Shown: positions 33,769 to 42,963 of the stretch, in pieces
Layout of the letters: each line of letters starts with the position of its first letter
How positions within the stretch are numbered: position 1 is the stretch's first letter
Source of the DNA: Mycolicibacterium iranicum
Lineage (GTDB): Bacteria; Actinomycetota; Actinomycetes; Mycobacteriales; Mycobacteriaceae
Reading direction: 5' to 3'
Assembly (NCBI RefSeq): GCF_002101705.1
Contig: NZ_LQPC01000032.1
Location: 1-64,000, forward strand
Length of the DNA: 64,000 nucleotides
Notes under the pieces: model-generated
The model's input: the letters and a program-made list of their open reading frames with translations, nothing else
Told to the model about the DNA's origin: nothing
The model's database searches: none
Position numbers and translations under genes: made by a program

Positions 33769-35232
33769 ATGACTGCAACGTCTGCTCCAGGTCAGGGCGC
33801 CGAGTACGCCGCCACCGCCAGCGAGGCCTACCAGGCCGCGCTGCGGGTGATCGAGTCCGTCGAGCCGCGTATCGCCGATGCCACCCGCAAAGAGCTTGCC
33901 GATCAACGGGATTCGCTCAAGCTGATCGCCAGCGAGAACTATGCCTCGCCCGCCGTGCTGCTGACCATGGGCACCTGGTTCTCCGACAAGTACGCCGAGG
34001 GCACCATCGGGCACCGGTTCTACGCGGCCTGCCAGAACGTCGACACCGTTGAGGCGCTGGCCGCCGAGCACGCCCGCGAGCTGTTCGGCGCGCAGTACGC
34101 CTACGCCCAGCCGCACTCCGGGATCGACGCCAACCTCGTCGCCTACTGGGCGATCCTGGCGACCAAGGTGGAGGCGCCGGGGCTGGCCGAAATGGGCGCC
34201 AAGCACATCAACGATCTGTCCGAGGCGGACTGGGAGAAGCTGCGCGCCAAACTCGGCAACCAGCGTCTGCTCGGTATGTCGCTGGACACCGGCGGTCACC
34301 TCACGCACGGCTTCCGGCCCAACATTTCGGGCAAGATGTTCCACCAGCGCCAATACGGAACCGATCCGACGACGGGGTTCCTCGACTACGACGCCGTCGC
34401 CGCCTCGGCCCGCGAGTTCAAGCCGCTGGTGCTGGTGGCGGGCTATTCGGCCTACCCGCGCCGGGTGAACTTCGCCAAGATGCGCGAGATCGCCGACGAG
34501 GTCGGCGCGGTGCTGATGGTCGACATGGCGCACTTCGCCGGCCTGGTGGCGGGCAAGGTGTTCACCGGCGACGAGGACCCGGTGCCGCACGCCCACGTGG
34601 TGACCACGACGACGCACAAGTCGCTGCGCGGCCCTCGCGGTGGCCTGGTGCTGGCCACCGAGGAGTTCGCGCCCGCCGTCGACAAGGGTTGCCCGATGGT
34701 GCTGGGCGGTCCGCTGTCGCACGTGATGGCCGCCAAGGCCGTCGCACTGGCCGAGGCGCGTCAGCCCGAGTTCCGTACCTATGCCCAGGCCGTCGCCGAC
34801 AATGCACAGGCGCTGGCCGACGGGTTCGTCAAACGTGACGCCGGGCTCGTGACCGGCGGCACCGACAACCACCTCGTGCTTCTGGACGTCACGTCGTTCG
34901 GTCTGACCGGCCGTCAGGCCGAATCCGCGCTGCTGGACGCCGGCATCGTCACCAACCGCAACGCGATCCCCGCGGACCCGAACGGCGCCTGGTACACCAG
35001 CGGTATCCGGTTCGGTTCGCCCGCGCTGACCACCCGGGGCTTCGGCGCCGACGAGTTCGACCGCGTGGCCGATCTGGTGGTCGAGGTGCTGGAGAACACC
35101 CAGCCGGCGGCGGGTCCGAACGGGCCGTCGAAGGCGAAGTACACGATCGCCGACGGGGTGGCCGCCCGCGTGCACGCCGCTGCCGCCGAACTGCTCGACG
35201 CCAACCCCCTGTACCCGGGCCTGACCCTCTGA
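33769..35232 (+). CDS. glyA: Serine hydroxymethyltransferase, long form
   Basis: A 487-residue PLP enzyme. The PLP lysine is Lys284 in VVTTTTHKSLRGPRGG; LIASENYASPAVL, YAEGTIGHRFYAACQNVD and QPHSGIDANL are family motifs. It interconverts serine and glycine with tetrahydrofolate, supplying one-carbon units. M. tuberculosis GlyA1 at this position is about 426 residues; here an extra stretch around residues 130-185 (ATKVEAPGLAEMGAKHINDL...) accounts for the difference, typical of the longer SHMT subgroup. Either the locus has been replaced by a divergent SHMT or this lineage keeps a longer type. Confidence 0.94.
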   Translation: MTATSAPGQGAEYAATASEAYQAALRVIESVEPRIADATRKELADQRDSLKLIASENYASPAVLLTMGTWFSDKYAEGTIGHRFYAACQNVDTVEALAAEHARELFGAQYAYAQPHSGIDANLVAYWAILATKVEAPGLAEMGAKHINDLSEADWEKLRAKLGNQRLLGMSLDTGGHLTHGFRPNISGKMFHQRQYGTDPTTGFLDYDAVAASAREFKPLVLVAGYSAYPRRVNFAKMREIADEVGAVLMVDMAHFAGLVAGKVFTGDEDPVPHAHVVTTTTHKSLRGPRGGLVLATEEFAPAVDKGCPMVLGGPLSHVMAAKAVALAEARQPEFRTYAQAVADNAQALADGFVKRDAGLVTGGTDNHLVLLDVTSFGLTGRQAESALLDAGIVTNRNAIPADPNGAWYTSGIRFGSPALTTRGFGADEFDRVADLVVEVLENTQPAAGPNGPSKAKYTIADGVAARVHAAAAELLDANPLYPGLTL

Positions 35233-35241
35233 CCCCGTCCT

Positions 35242-35304
35242 CGCCGAAACTGCATTCCACGCGGGCTTTTCGCCGTCAGACGCGCGCGGAATGCAATTTC
35301 GGCG
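35242..35304. repeat. Palindromic element A
   Basis: Arms CGCCGAAACTGCATTCC (35242-35258) and its complement with one mismatch (35288-35304) flank 29 bp. It lies 10 bp after the glyA stop. The identical 17-mer left arm recurs at 62477-62493, so it belongs to a dispersed family. Confidence 0.8.
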
Positions 35305-35353
35305 GGTTGGCGGCGTGTTGGGGGTTGAAAATTTTACGATTCCCACAGAATTG

Positions 35354-35366
35354 GGTTACTGTAACC
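35354..35366. promoter_or_regulatory. Palindromic operator over the desA2 -10
   Basis: GGTTACTGTAACC is a perfect palindrome around a central T. It contains the putative -10 TACTGT (35357-35362), 6 nt before ATG 35369 (leaderless). A repressor here would directly block polymerase. The desaturase regulator MadR is a candidate from published work on desA1/desA2; I have not matched its exact motif. Confidence 0.55.
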
Positions 35367-35368
35367 GC

Positions 35369-36193
35369 ATGGCACAGAAACCTGTCGCTAACGCACTGAC
35401 CCTCGAACTCGAGCCCGTCGTCCTGGAAGAACTCCGACGCCACCTCGATACCGAGGACATCTGGTACGCGCACGACTACGTGCCGTTCGATCAGGGCGAG
35501 AACTTCGCGTTCCTCGGCGGTCGCGACTGGGAGACCTCGGATACGACGCTGCCCAGGCACATCACCGACGCGCTCGAGATCCTGCTGATCACCAAGGACA
35601 ACCTCGCCGGCTACCACCGGGAGCTCGTCGAGCACTTCATCCTCGAGGACAAGTGGGGCCGGTGGATGGGCCGCTGGACCGCCGAGGAGCATCTGCACGC
35701 CGTCGCGCTGCGCAACTACCTCGTCGTCACCCGCGAGGTCGACCCGTCCGCCAACGAGGACGTGCGCGTCGAGCACGTGATGAAGGGCTACCGCGCCGAC
35801 ACCTACACCCAGATCGAGACGCTGGCCTTCATGGCCCTGTGCGAGCGCGCGCACGCCGTCTTCTGTCGCAACCTCGAGGCGCAGATCGACGAGCCGGTTC
35901 TCAAGGGCCTGGTCGGCAGGATCGCAGCCGATGAGGAACGGCACGAACAGTTCTTCGCCAACCTGGTCGGCCACTGCCTGACCTATACGCGTGACGAAAC
36001 GATCGACGCGATCGCCCGGCGTGCGGAGGGGCTCGACGTCGTCGGCGGAGACATCGACGCCTATCAGGACAAGGTCGCCGCGGTGGCGGCGGCGGGCATC
36101 TTCGACCGCGATCAGCTGGGCAAGGTCATCGCCGATCGCATCGCCGCGTGGGGGCTGGCCGACGAGCCGCGGCTCGCACAGTTCACCAGCTAG
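35369..36193 (+). CDS. desA2: Acyl-ACP desaturase DesA2
   Basis: A 274-residue ferritin-like di-iron protein, the size of Rv1094 DesA2. Metal-ligand candidates are in LVEHFILEDKWGRW, RWTAEEHLHAVALRNY and RIAADEERHEQFFANLVGH, giving the E...EExH twice pattern of acyl-ACP desaturases. It is thought to introduce a double bond in a long-chain acyl-ACP on the mycolic-acid pathway; DesA2's substrate is less certain than DesA1's. The ATG follows the palindromic operator, and the in-frame extension upstream runs through palindrome A and is not coding. Confidence 0.95.
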   Translation: MAQKPVANALTLELEPVVLEELRRHLDTEDIWYAHDYVPFDQGENFAFLGGRDWETSDTTLPRHITDALEILLITKDNLAGYHRELVEHFILEDKWGRWMGRWTAEEHLHAVALRNYLVVTREVDPSANEDVRVEHVMKGYRADTYTQIETLAFMALCERAHAVFCRNLEAQIDEPVLKGLVGRIAADEERHEQFFANLVGHCLTYTRDETIDAIARRAEGLDVVGGDIDAYQDKVAAVAAAGIFDRDQLGKVIADRIAAWGLADEPRLAQFTS

Positions 36194-36251
36194 TAACGCA
36201 CGCGTCGCTGCGCCTCGGCGCGCCTGCAAGGCGTGATTGCTGCACCGGGAG

Positions 36252-36257
36252 TAGCGT
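36252..36257 (+). promoter_or_regulatory. -10 element for the phoH2 operon micro-ORF
   Basis: TAGCGT, 8 nt before ATG 36266; ideal spacing for a leaderless transcript that begins at that ATG and continues into phoH2. Confidence 0.5.
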
Positions 36258-36265
36258 CGATTCCG

Positions 36266-36373
36266 ATGGCTAGCGACATGCTCTGCTGTCCGGGCGGTCC
36301 AGATTCGAAAGGGCCGGCCCCGGTCCTGAGACCGCTTGTGTGTCCACCGAGTAGTTCGTGTGGGGCCGCATGA
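36266..36373 (+). CDS. 35-residue leaderless micro-ORF upstream of phoH2 (PhoAT candidate)
   Basis: ATG 36266 to TGA 36371-36373 encodes a short Cys/Pro-rich peptide beginning MASDMLCCPGGPDS and containing VCPPSSSCGAA. It ends 26 bp before the phoH2 start. Published work describes a small antitoxin gene, phoAT, upstream of mycobacterial phoH2; position and size fit, but I cannot confirm sequence identity. The CC pair also recalls leaderless cysteine-attenuator uORFs. Either would be regulatory. Confidence 0.42.
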   Translation: MASDMLCCPGGPDSKGPAPVLRPLVCPPSSSCGAA

Positions 36374-36399
36374 ACACGCGCAGCCTCGAGGAGCGCTAC

Positions 36400-37710
36400 G
36401 TGACTGATTCGCTTCGGACCTACGTGCTCGACACCTCCGTGTTGTTGTCCGATCCCTGGGCCATCACACGGTTCGCCGAACACGAAGTCGTGGTGCCGCT
36501 GGTGGTGATCAGCGAACTGGAGGCCAAACGCCACCACCACGAGCTGGGTTGGTTCGCCCGACAGGCCTTGCGCATGTTTGACGACCTGCGACTGGAGCAC
36601 GGCAGGCTTGATGAACCGATTCCCGTTGGGACACAAGGCGGTACGCTCCACGTTGAACTCAACCACAGTGATCCCTCGGTGCTGCCCGCGGGCTTCCGCA
36701 ACGACAGCAACGACGCCCGCATCCTGACCGTCGCGGCCAATCTGGCCGCAGAAGGCAAACACGTCACGCTGGTCAGCAAGGACATCCCGCTGCGCGTCAA
36801 GGCGGGCGCGGTGGGTCTGCTCGCCGATGAATACCACGCCCAGGACGTCGTCACCTCAGGGTGGACCGGCATGTCCGAGGTCGAGGTGGCCGGCGATGAC
36901 ATCGACATGCTGTTCGCCGAAGGCGAGATCGACATCGAGGTCGCCCGCGATCTTCCGTGCCACACCGGAGTTCGCTTGCTGGGCAGCAACTCTCACGCCT
37001 TGGGGCGCGTCAATGCCGACAAGAAGGTGCAGCTGGTCCGCGGTGACCGCGAAGTGTTCGGCCTCCGGGGAAGGTCAGCCGAACAACGCGTCGCCCTCGA
37101 TCTGCTGCTCGACGAGTCGGTGGGCATCGTGTCGCTGGGCGGCAAGGCAGGCACCGGCAAGTCGGCGTTGGCGCTGTGCGCCGGACTCGAAGCCGTACTG
37201 GAGCGTCGCACCCAGCGCAAGGTCGTCGTGTTCCGTCCGCTCTACGCGGTGGGCGGCCAGGATCTCGGCTACCTGCCCGGCAGCGAATCCGAGAAGATGG
37301 GGCCGTGGGCCCAGGCCGTCTTCGACACCCTCGAAGGCCTCGCCAGCCCGGCCGTTCTGGAAGAGGTGCTCTCGCGCGGCATGCTCGAGGTGCTGCCGCT
37401 GACCCACATCCGCGGCCGCTCGCTGCACGACTCGTTCGTGATCGTCGACGAGGCTCAGTCGCTGGAGCGCAACGTACTGCTGACCGTGCTGTCGCGCCTC
37501 GGCGCAGGTTCGCGGGTGGTGCTGACCCACGATGTGGCGCAACGAGATAACCTTCGCGTCGGCCGCCACGACGGTGTGGCGGCGGTCATCGAGAAGCTCA
37601 AGGGGCACCCACTCTTCGCGCACATCACGCTGCTGCGCAGTGAGCGCTCGCCGATTGCGGCGCTGGTCACCGAAATGCTGGAGGAGATCAGCCCCGGCGC
37701 ACTGCCATGA
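36400..37710 (+). CDS. phoH2: PhoH2: PIN-domain RNase / RNA helicase
   Basis: A 436-residue two-domain protein. The N-terminal PIN domain (about 1-150) has VLDTSVLLSDP with metal-binding Asp11 and later acidic residues in NDARIL. The C-terminal PhoH ATPase has Walker A GGKAGTGKSALALC (from residue 248), VVFRPLYAVGGQDLGYLPG and VIVDEAQSLE (Walker B). Mycobacterial PhoH2 unwinds and cleaves RNA and behaves as a toxin. GTG 36400 sits 6 nt after GAGGAG and fixes the start; the ORF extension to 36358 is dropped. It is coupled to the deacetylase by an ATGA overlap. Confidence 0.95.
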   Translation: MTDSLRTYVLDTSVLLSDPWAITRFAEHEVVVPLVVISELEAKRHHHELGWFARQALRMFDDLRLEHGRLDEPIPVGTQGGTLHVELNHSDPSVLPAGFRNDSNDARILTVAANLAAEGKHVTLVSKDIPLRVKAGAVGLLADEYHAQDVVTSGWTGMSEVEVAGDDIDMLFAEGEIDIEVARDLPCHTGVRLLGSNSHALGRVNADKKVQLVRGDREVFGLRGRSAEQRVALDLLLDESVGIVSLGGKAGTGKSALALCAGLEAVLERRTQRKVVVFRPLYAVGGQDLGYLPGSESEKMGPWAQAVFDTLEGLASPAVLEEVLSRGMLEVLPLTHIRGRSLHDSFVIVDEAQSLERNVLLTVLSRLGAGSRVVLTHDVAQRDNLRVGRHDGVAAVIEKLKGHPLFAHITLLRSERSPIAALVTEMLEEISPGALP

Positions 37711-38438
37711 CCGATCGATTTCGGCGTGCGAAGTGGCGCTCATCGCGACTGCGCACGCCGAAATCGCTGATCGCTGCGGTGCTGCTTGCGTTCTGCGTAC
37801 CGGCGCCGGGCGCGGGCGCCGACCCGGTCGACTGCACGCGGGTCAAGTGCGTGGCGTTGACGTTCGACGACGGTCCCGGCCCGTACACCGACCGGCTGCT
37901 CGAGATCCTGCGCGCGCATGACGCTCGGGCGACCTTCTTCCTGATCGGCGACCGGGCCGCGGCCGACCCTGCCGCTGCGCGCCGGATTGCCGGCGCGGGC
38001 ATGGAGATCGGCAACCACACCTGGCAGCACCTGGACATGACGACGCTGTCACCGCTGGACGTCGCGATCCAGTTCGGCAGGGCCACCGACGCACTGGTGG
38101 CGGTGACGGGGCAGCGGCCGGTGCTGGCCCGCACCGGCTTCGGTGCGATCGACGACGCGGTGCTCGCCGAAGCGGGGCGGCAGGGCCTGGCCGTCATCAA
38201 CTGGGACGTCAACACTCTCGATTACAGGAATGACATCGCCGCAACCCGAGACCTACTGAGAACACAGGTCAGGCCGAACACCGTGGTGCTGCTGCACGAC
38301 ACCTTGGCGCCCACGGTCGACCTGATGGCCGAGGTCGTCCCCGAGCTGACGGCCGACGGCTACCACCTCGTGACGGTCTCCCAGATGCTGGGGCCGCGCC
38401 CGCCGGGCAGCCTCTACGGCAGCCGCGAAAGGGCCTGA
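37707..38438 (+). CDS. Polysaccharide deacetylase (Rv1096-like)
   Basis: A 243-residue exported NodB-type deacetylase. Signal: positively charged n-region, then SLIAAVLLAFCVPAPGAGA. NodB motifs in order: LTFDDGPGP (base Asp and metal Asp), GNHTWQHLDM (metal His residues), RTGFG in place of the common RPPYG, INWDVNTLDY, and VVLLHD (catalytic His). It likely removes acetyl groups from peptidoglycan sugars in the wall. Residues 4-20 are encoded by a 51-bp palindrome, an odd n-region that may be an insertion. Shorter than Rv1096 (about 290 residues, from memory). Confidence 0.9.
   Translation: MTDRFRRAKWRSSRLRTPKSLIAAVLLAFCVPAPGAGADPVDCTRVKCVALTFDDGPGPYTDRLLEILRAHDARATFFLIGDRAAADPAAARRIAGAGMEIGNHTWQHLDMTTLSPLDVAIQFGRATDALVAVTGQRPVLARTGFGAIDDAVLAEAGRQGLAVINWDVNTLDYRNDIAATRDLLRTQVRPNTVVLLHDTLAPTVDLMAEVVPELTADGYHLVTVSQMLGPRPPGSLYGSRERA
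37716..37766. repeat. Palindromic element within deacetylase codons 4-20
   Basis: Perfect 15-bp arms CGATTTCGGCGTGCG (37716-37730) and CGCACGCCGAAATCG (37752-37766), 21-bp loop. The arms share TTTCGGCG with the palindromes at 35242 and 62477. Insertion of a 51-bp unit would keep the frame (17 codons). Confidence 0.8.
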
Positions 38439-38451
38439 TCGGCGCGACCGG

Positions 38452-38676
38452 TTATAGGCGGCGGCGCCCCTCGACGAAAAACCACCCCGCGGCCGCCGCA
38501 CCGGAAACCGCCAACATTCGATCCGCACCCCAGCCGCGTCTGGACTTCGACATTTCCACCAGGGATGCCAGGCCCAGCATGACAAAACCTGTCCGCAGTG
38601 CGGGCTGGCTTGTGGCGGTCGTAACCAGCGCAGCAGCCGGGGTGGACGTGATTTCGGGTTCGAGAGTGGCGGTCAC
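38452..38676 (-). CDS. Small hypothetical protein
   Basis: A 74-residue protein from GTG 38676, preceded by AGGAGACGCG, a good ribosome-binding site. It has two moderately hydrophobic stretches (LRTGFVMLGLASLVEM and RMLAVSGAAAAGWFFV) and a basic C-terminus (EGRRRL). It may be a two-pass membrane protein. I do not recognise it; its position is between the deacetylase and fum. Confidence 0.62.
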   Translation of the reverse strand: MTATLEPEITSTPAAALVTTATSQPALRTGFVMLGLASLVEMSKSRRGWGADRMLAVSGAAAAGWFFVEGRRRL

Positions 38677-38827
38677 CGCGTCTCCTGAATTCGTACCTGA
38701 CGGCAGCCCGCCGTCAAGCCCAGGTGGGCTGACGGCGAGTCGGATGCGCCATAATCTTCTGCCTGTCTTGACGATTCGTCAGGCGTTTGGCAGATCTACC
38801 GGCACGAAAATTCGGCGACGCGGAACT

Positions 38828-40261
<1,434 letters not shown>

Positions 40262-40295
40262 TGGCTCCCTGTTCGTGTGTGGGTTTCGGGCGGGT

Positions 40296-41321
40296 TTACG
40301 GCAAGGGGTAGGCGGCTGTCTTGTCGCCGGTGAAGTCGACGGCGGAATACTCGTTGAGCTTGGCCAGCCGGTGGTAGGCCTCGATCATGCGGACTGTTCC
40401 CGACTTCGACCTCATCACGATCGACTGGGTGGTGCAGCCGCCGCCGTAGTACTGCACGCCTTTGAGGAGGTCGCCGTCGGTGACGCCGGTGGCGCAGAAG
40501 AAGACGTTCTCGCCCGACACCAGGTCCTCGGTGGTCAACACCCGGTTCAGGTCGTGGCCGCGATCGATGGCCTTCTGGCGTTCCTCGTCGTCGGTCGGCG
40601 CGAGCTTGGCCTGGATGGCGCCGCCCATGCAACGGATGGCGGCGGCGGCGATGATGCCCTCAGGGGTGCCGCCGATGCCGACGAGCATGTCAGTTCCCGA
40701 ACCCGGGCGGCACGCCGCGATCGCGCCGGCCACGTCGCCGTCAGAGATGAGGCGGATGCGGGCGCCGGCCTCACGGACCTCGGCCATGAGCTGGGTGTGG
40801 CGGGGGCGGTCGAGGATGCACACGGTCAGGTCGCGGACGCTGGACTTCTTCACGGCGGCCACGGCCTTGATGTTCTCGGCGATCGGGGCGTTGATGTCGA
40901 TCACGTCGGCAGCATCCGGGCCGACGGCGATCTTGTGCATGTAGAACACGGCCGACGGGTCGAACATCGCGCCGCGCTCGGCGACCGCGAGCACCGAAAT
41001 GGCGTTGGGCATACCCTTGCTCATCAGCGTGGTGCCGTCGACCGGGTCGACGGCGAAATCGCATTCCGGCCCGTCGCCGTTGCCGACCTCTTCGCCGTTG
41101 TAGAGCATCGGCGCGTTGTCCTTCTCGCCCTCGCCGATGACGACGACGCCGCGCATCGACACCGAGTTGACCAGCTCGCGCATCGCGTCGACGGCCGCAC
41201 CGTCGCCGCCCTCCTTGTCGCCGCGACCTACCCAGCGTCCCGCCGCCATGGCCCCCGCCTCGGTGACTCGCACGAGCTCAAGGGCGAGATTTCGGTCCGG
41301 GGCTTCGCGTCGAGACGTCAT
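40296..41321 (-). CDS. glpX: Fructose-1,6-bisphosphatase, class II
   Basis: A 341-residue GlpX from ATG 41321 (GGGAGAAT upstream). Metal sites: GEGEKDNAPML and DFAVDPVDGTTLMSKG; LISDGDVAGAI and GIGGTPEGIIAAAAIRCMGG are family signatures. It dephosphorylates fructose 1,6-bisphosphate and is the essential gluconeogenic phosphatase in M. tuberculosis (Rv1099c). glpX and fumC are on the same strand 34 bp apart and likely co-transcribed. An in-frame extension to 41453 overlaps the divergent gene and is not used. Confidence 0.97.
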   Translation of the reverse strand: MTSRREAPDRNLALELVRVTEAGAMAAGRWVGRGDKEGGDGAAVDAMRELVNSVSMRGVVVIGEGEKDNAPMLYNGEEVGNGDGPECDFAVDPVDGTTLMSKGMPNAISVLAVAERGAMFDPSAVFYMHKIAVGPDAADVIDINAPIAENIKAVAAVKKSSVRDLTVCILDRPRHTQLMAEVREAGARIRLISDGDVAGAIAACRPGSGTDMLVGIGGTPEGIIAAAAIRCMGGAIQAKLAPTDDEERQKAIDRGHDLNRVLTTEDLVSGENVFFCATGVTDGDLLKGVQYYGGGCTTQSIVMRSKSGTVRMIEAYHRLAKLNEYSAVDFTGDKTAAYPLP

Positions 41322-41363
41322 GGGCGAGATTCTCCCATTAGCGGTTCCGCAATTGGGAGCTGG

Positions 41364-41369
41364 GATACT
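41364..41369 (+). promoter_or_regulatory. -10 element for leaderless DUF4245 gene
   Basis: GATACT, 7 nt before ATG 41377, in the 55-bp divergent gap with glpX. Confidence 0.45.
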
Positions 41370-41376
41370 GGCTGTT

Positions 41377-42114
41377 ATGACGACGCCGCCCGAGCCGGGC
41401 CACAAGGTCCCCGGTGACCCGGGGCGCGAGCCTGACAGCGCAGGCCAGGACAATATCGACCCCCCCGCGGCGGGCTACGCGACGCCGGCGCCGAAGGCGG
41501 CCAAGTCGCGGCTTCTGCAGGACGGCCGCGACATGTTCTGGTCCATGGCGCCGCTGGTGGTTGCCTGCGTGGTGCTCGCCGGGGTGCTGGGGATGTGTTC
41601 GTTCGCGCCGACGGGACCCGGCCCGGGACCTGCCCCCGACTACGACGCACCCGCCGCCCTGCAGGCCGATGCGGATGCGTTGAAGATCCCGATCCGCGTG
41701 CCGCAGCTGCCCGAGGATTGGGCCGCCAATTCGGGACGCCGCATGGGGATCGAGGATGGTCGCCGGGACCCGGTGACGGGGCAGCCGGTGCGCGCCGTCG
41801 GCTCCGTTGTGGGATACCTGACGCCCAGCGGCATGTACCTGAGCATCACCCAGAGCAACGCCGACGAGGACAAGCTCATCGCGTGGTTCAGCCCGGATCT
41901 GGTGCCGACGGGCACCCAGGACGTCGACGGCGTGCGATGGGTGGTCTATGAGGGCGGCGAGCGTGACGGCAAACCGAATGAGCCGGTATGGACGGCGGAG
42001 ATCCGCGGCCCGACGGGACCTGCCCAACTTGCGGTGAGTGGCGCCGCGGGTACGGATGAGTACCGTACGCTGGCTGCGGCGACGCAGTCCCAGGCGCCGC
42101 TGACGATCACCTAG
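41377..42114 (+). CDS. DUF4245 membrane-anchored protein (Rv1100-like)
   Basis: A 245-residue protein: Pro-rich cytoplasmic N-terminus, the motif SRLLQDGRDMFWSMAPLVVACVVLAGVLGMC (one membrane helix), then an extracytoplasmic domain with WAANSGRR and GYLTPSGMYLSITQSNADED. The family is conserved next to glpX in actinobacteria, and DUF4245 has no assigned activity. It is followed by a dienelactone hydrolase gene 13 bp downstream. Confidence 0.88.
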   Translation: MTTPPEPGHKVPGDPGREPDSAGQDNIDPPAAGYATPAPKAAKSRLLQDGRDMFWSMAPLVVACVVLAGVLGMCSFAPTGPGPGPAPDYDAPAALQADADALKIPIRVPQLPEDWAANSGRRMGIEDGRRDPVTGQPVRAVGSVVGYLTPSGMYLSITQSNADEDKLIAWFSPDLVPTGTQDVDGVRWVVYEGGERDGKPNEPVWTAEIRGPTGPAQLAVSGAAGTDEYRTLAAATQSQAPLTIT

Positions 42115-42127
42115 CCCGGAGGACGCG

Positions 42128-42946
42128 ATGACCGACCGCTACGCCGGCCTGAAGGCTCCAGAGGCCGACCTGACCGGATGGGCAGCGGCGCCGTTCTCCG
42201 CGGCGGGGTTCACCTACGACGTCTATCGCAAGGGCGAGGGGCCCGGTGTCGTGCTGATCCCGGAGATGCCCGGCCTGCACCCCGGGGTCCTCGCTCTGGG
42301 AAACCACCTCGTGGACAACGGTTTCACGGTGGCCTGCCCATCGCTATATGGAACGCCGGGAGCGCCAAGCGTTCGCCCCGGCGCGGTCCCCGTGATGGTG
42401 CGAGGCTGCGTGGCAAAGGAATTCGCGGCATTTGCCACCAACGCCGACCGGCCGATCGCACACCATCTGCGCGCCCTGGCCCGCGACCTCAACGAGCACA
42501 CGCCAGGCAAGGGTGTCGGGGTGATCGGCGAATGTTGGAGCGGGGGTTTCGCATTGGCGGCCGCGGTGGACGACAGCGTGCTGGCACCGGTGCTGAGCCA
42601 GCCGTCGCTACCCATCGGGTTGACCGCCAAGCATCGAGCTGACCCGGGGCTGTCGGAAGCCGAGCTCAAGATCGTCGAGAAGCGCGCTGCCGACGAGGGG
42701 CTATGCGCGCTGGGCCTGCGCTTCAGCGAGGATCCCTTGGCTCCCGGTGCGAGGTTCACGACGCTGAAGAATCGGCTCGGTGACGCGTTCGAGGTGATCG
42801 AGATCAACTCGAAGAAGGGCAACGAGCATGCATTCGGCAAGATGGCGCACTCGGTGCTGACCCTGGAGGTCCGCGAAGTGGACGGACACCCGGCGTACGA
42901 GGCGCGCAAACGCGTCGTCGCGTTCCTCAAAGAGCGGTTGGGCTGA
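42128..42946 (+). CDS. Dienelactone hydrolase family protein
   Basis: A 272-residue alpha/beta hydrolase. The nucleophile elbow GECWSGG carries Cys, as in dienelactone hydrolases, with a late His in KGNEHAFG. VVLIPEMPGLHPG supplies the oxyanion strand. The family opens dienelactones in aromatic catabolism, but many members have other ester substrates. It begins 13 bp after the DUF4245 gene. No signal peptide. Confidence 0.88.
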   Translation: MTDRYAGLKAPEADLTGWAAAPFSAAGFTYDVYRKGEGPGVVLIPEMPGLHPGVLALGNHLVDNGFTVACPSLYGTPGAPSVRPGAVPVMVRGCVAKEFAAFATNADRPIAHHLRALARDLNEHTPGKGVGVIGECWSGGFALAAAVDDSVLAPVLSQPSLPIGLTAKHRADPGLSEAELKIVEKRAADEGLCALGLRFSEDPLAPGARFTTLKNRLGDAFEVIEINSKKGNEHAFGKMAHSVLTLEVREVDGHPAYEARKRVVAFLKERLG

Positions 42947-42963
42947 GCGCGCGGCTCGGCTGA

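Noticed and set aside
33727..35346. 539-codon open frame antisense to glyA
   Set aside because: It mirrors the strong third-position G+C of glyA. Its translation is low-complexity and the plus-strand protein is unmistakable.
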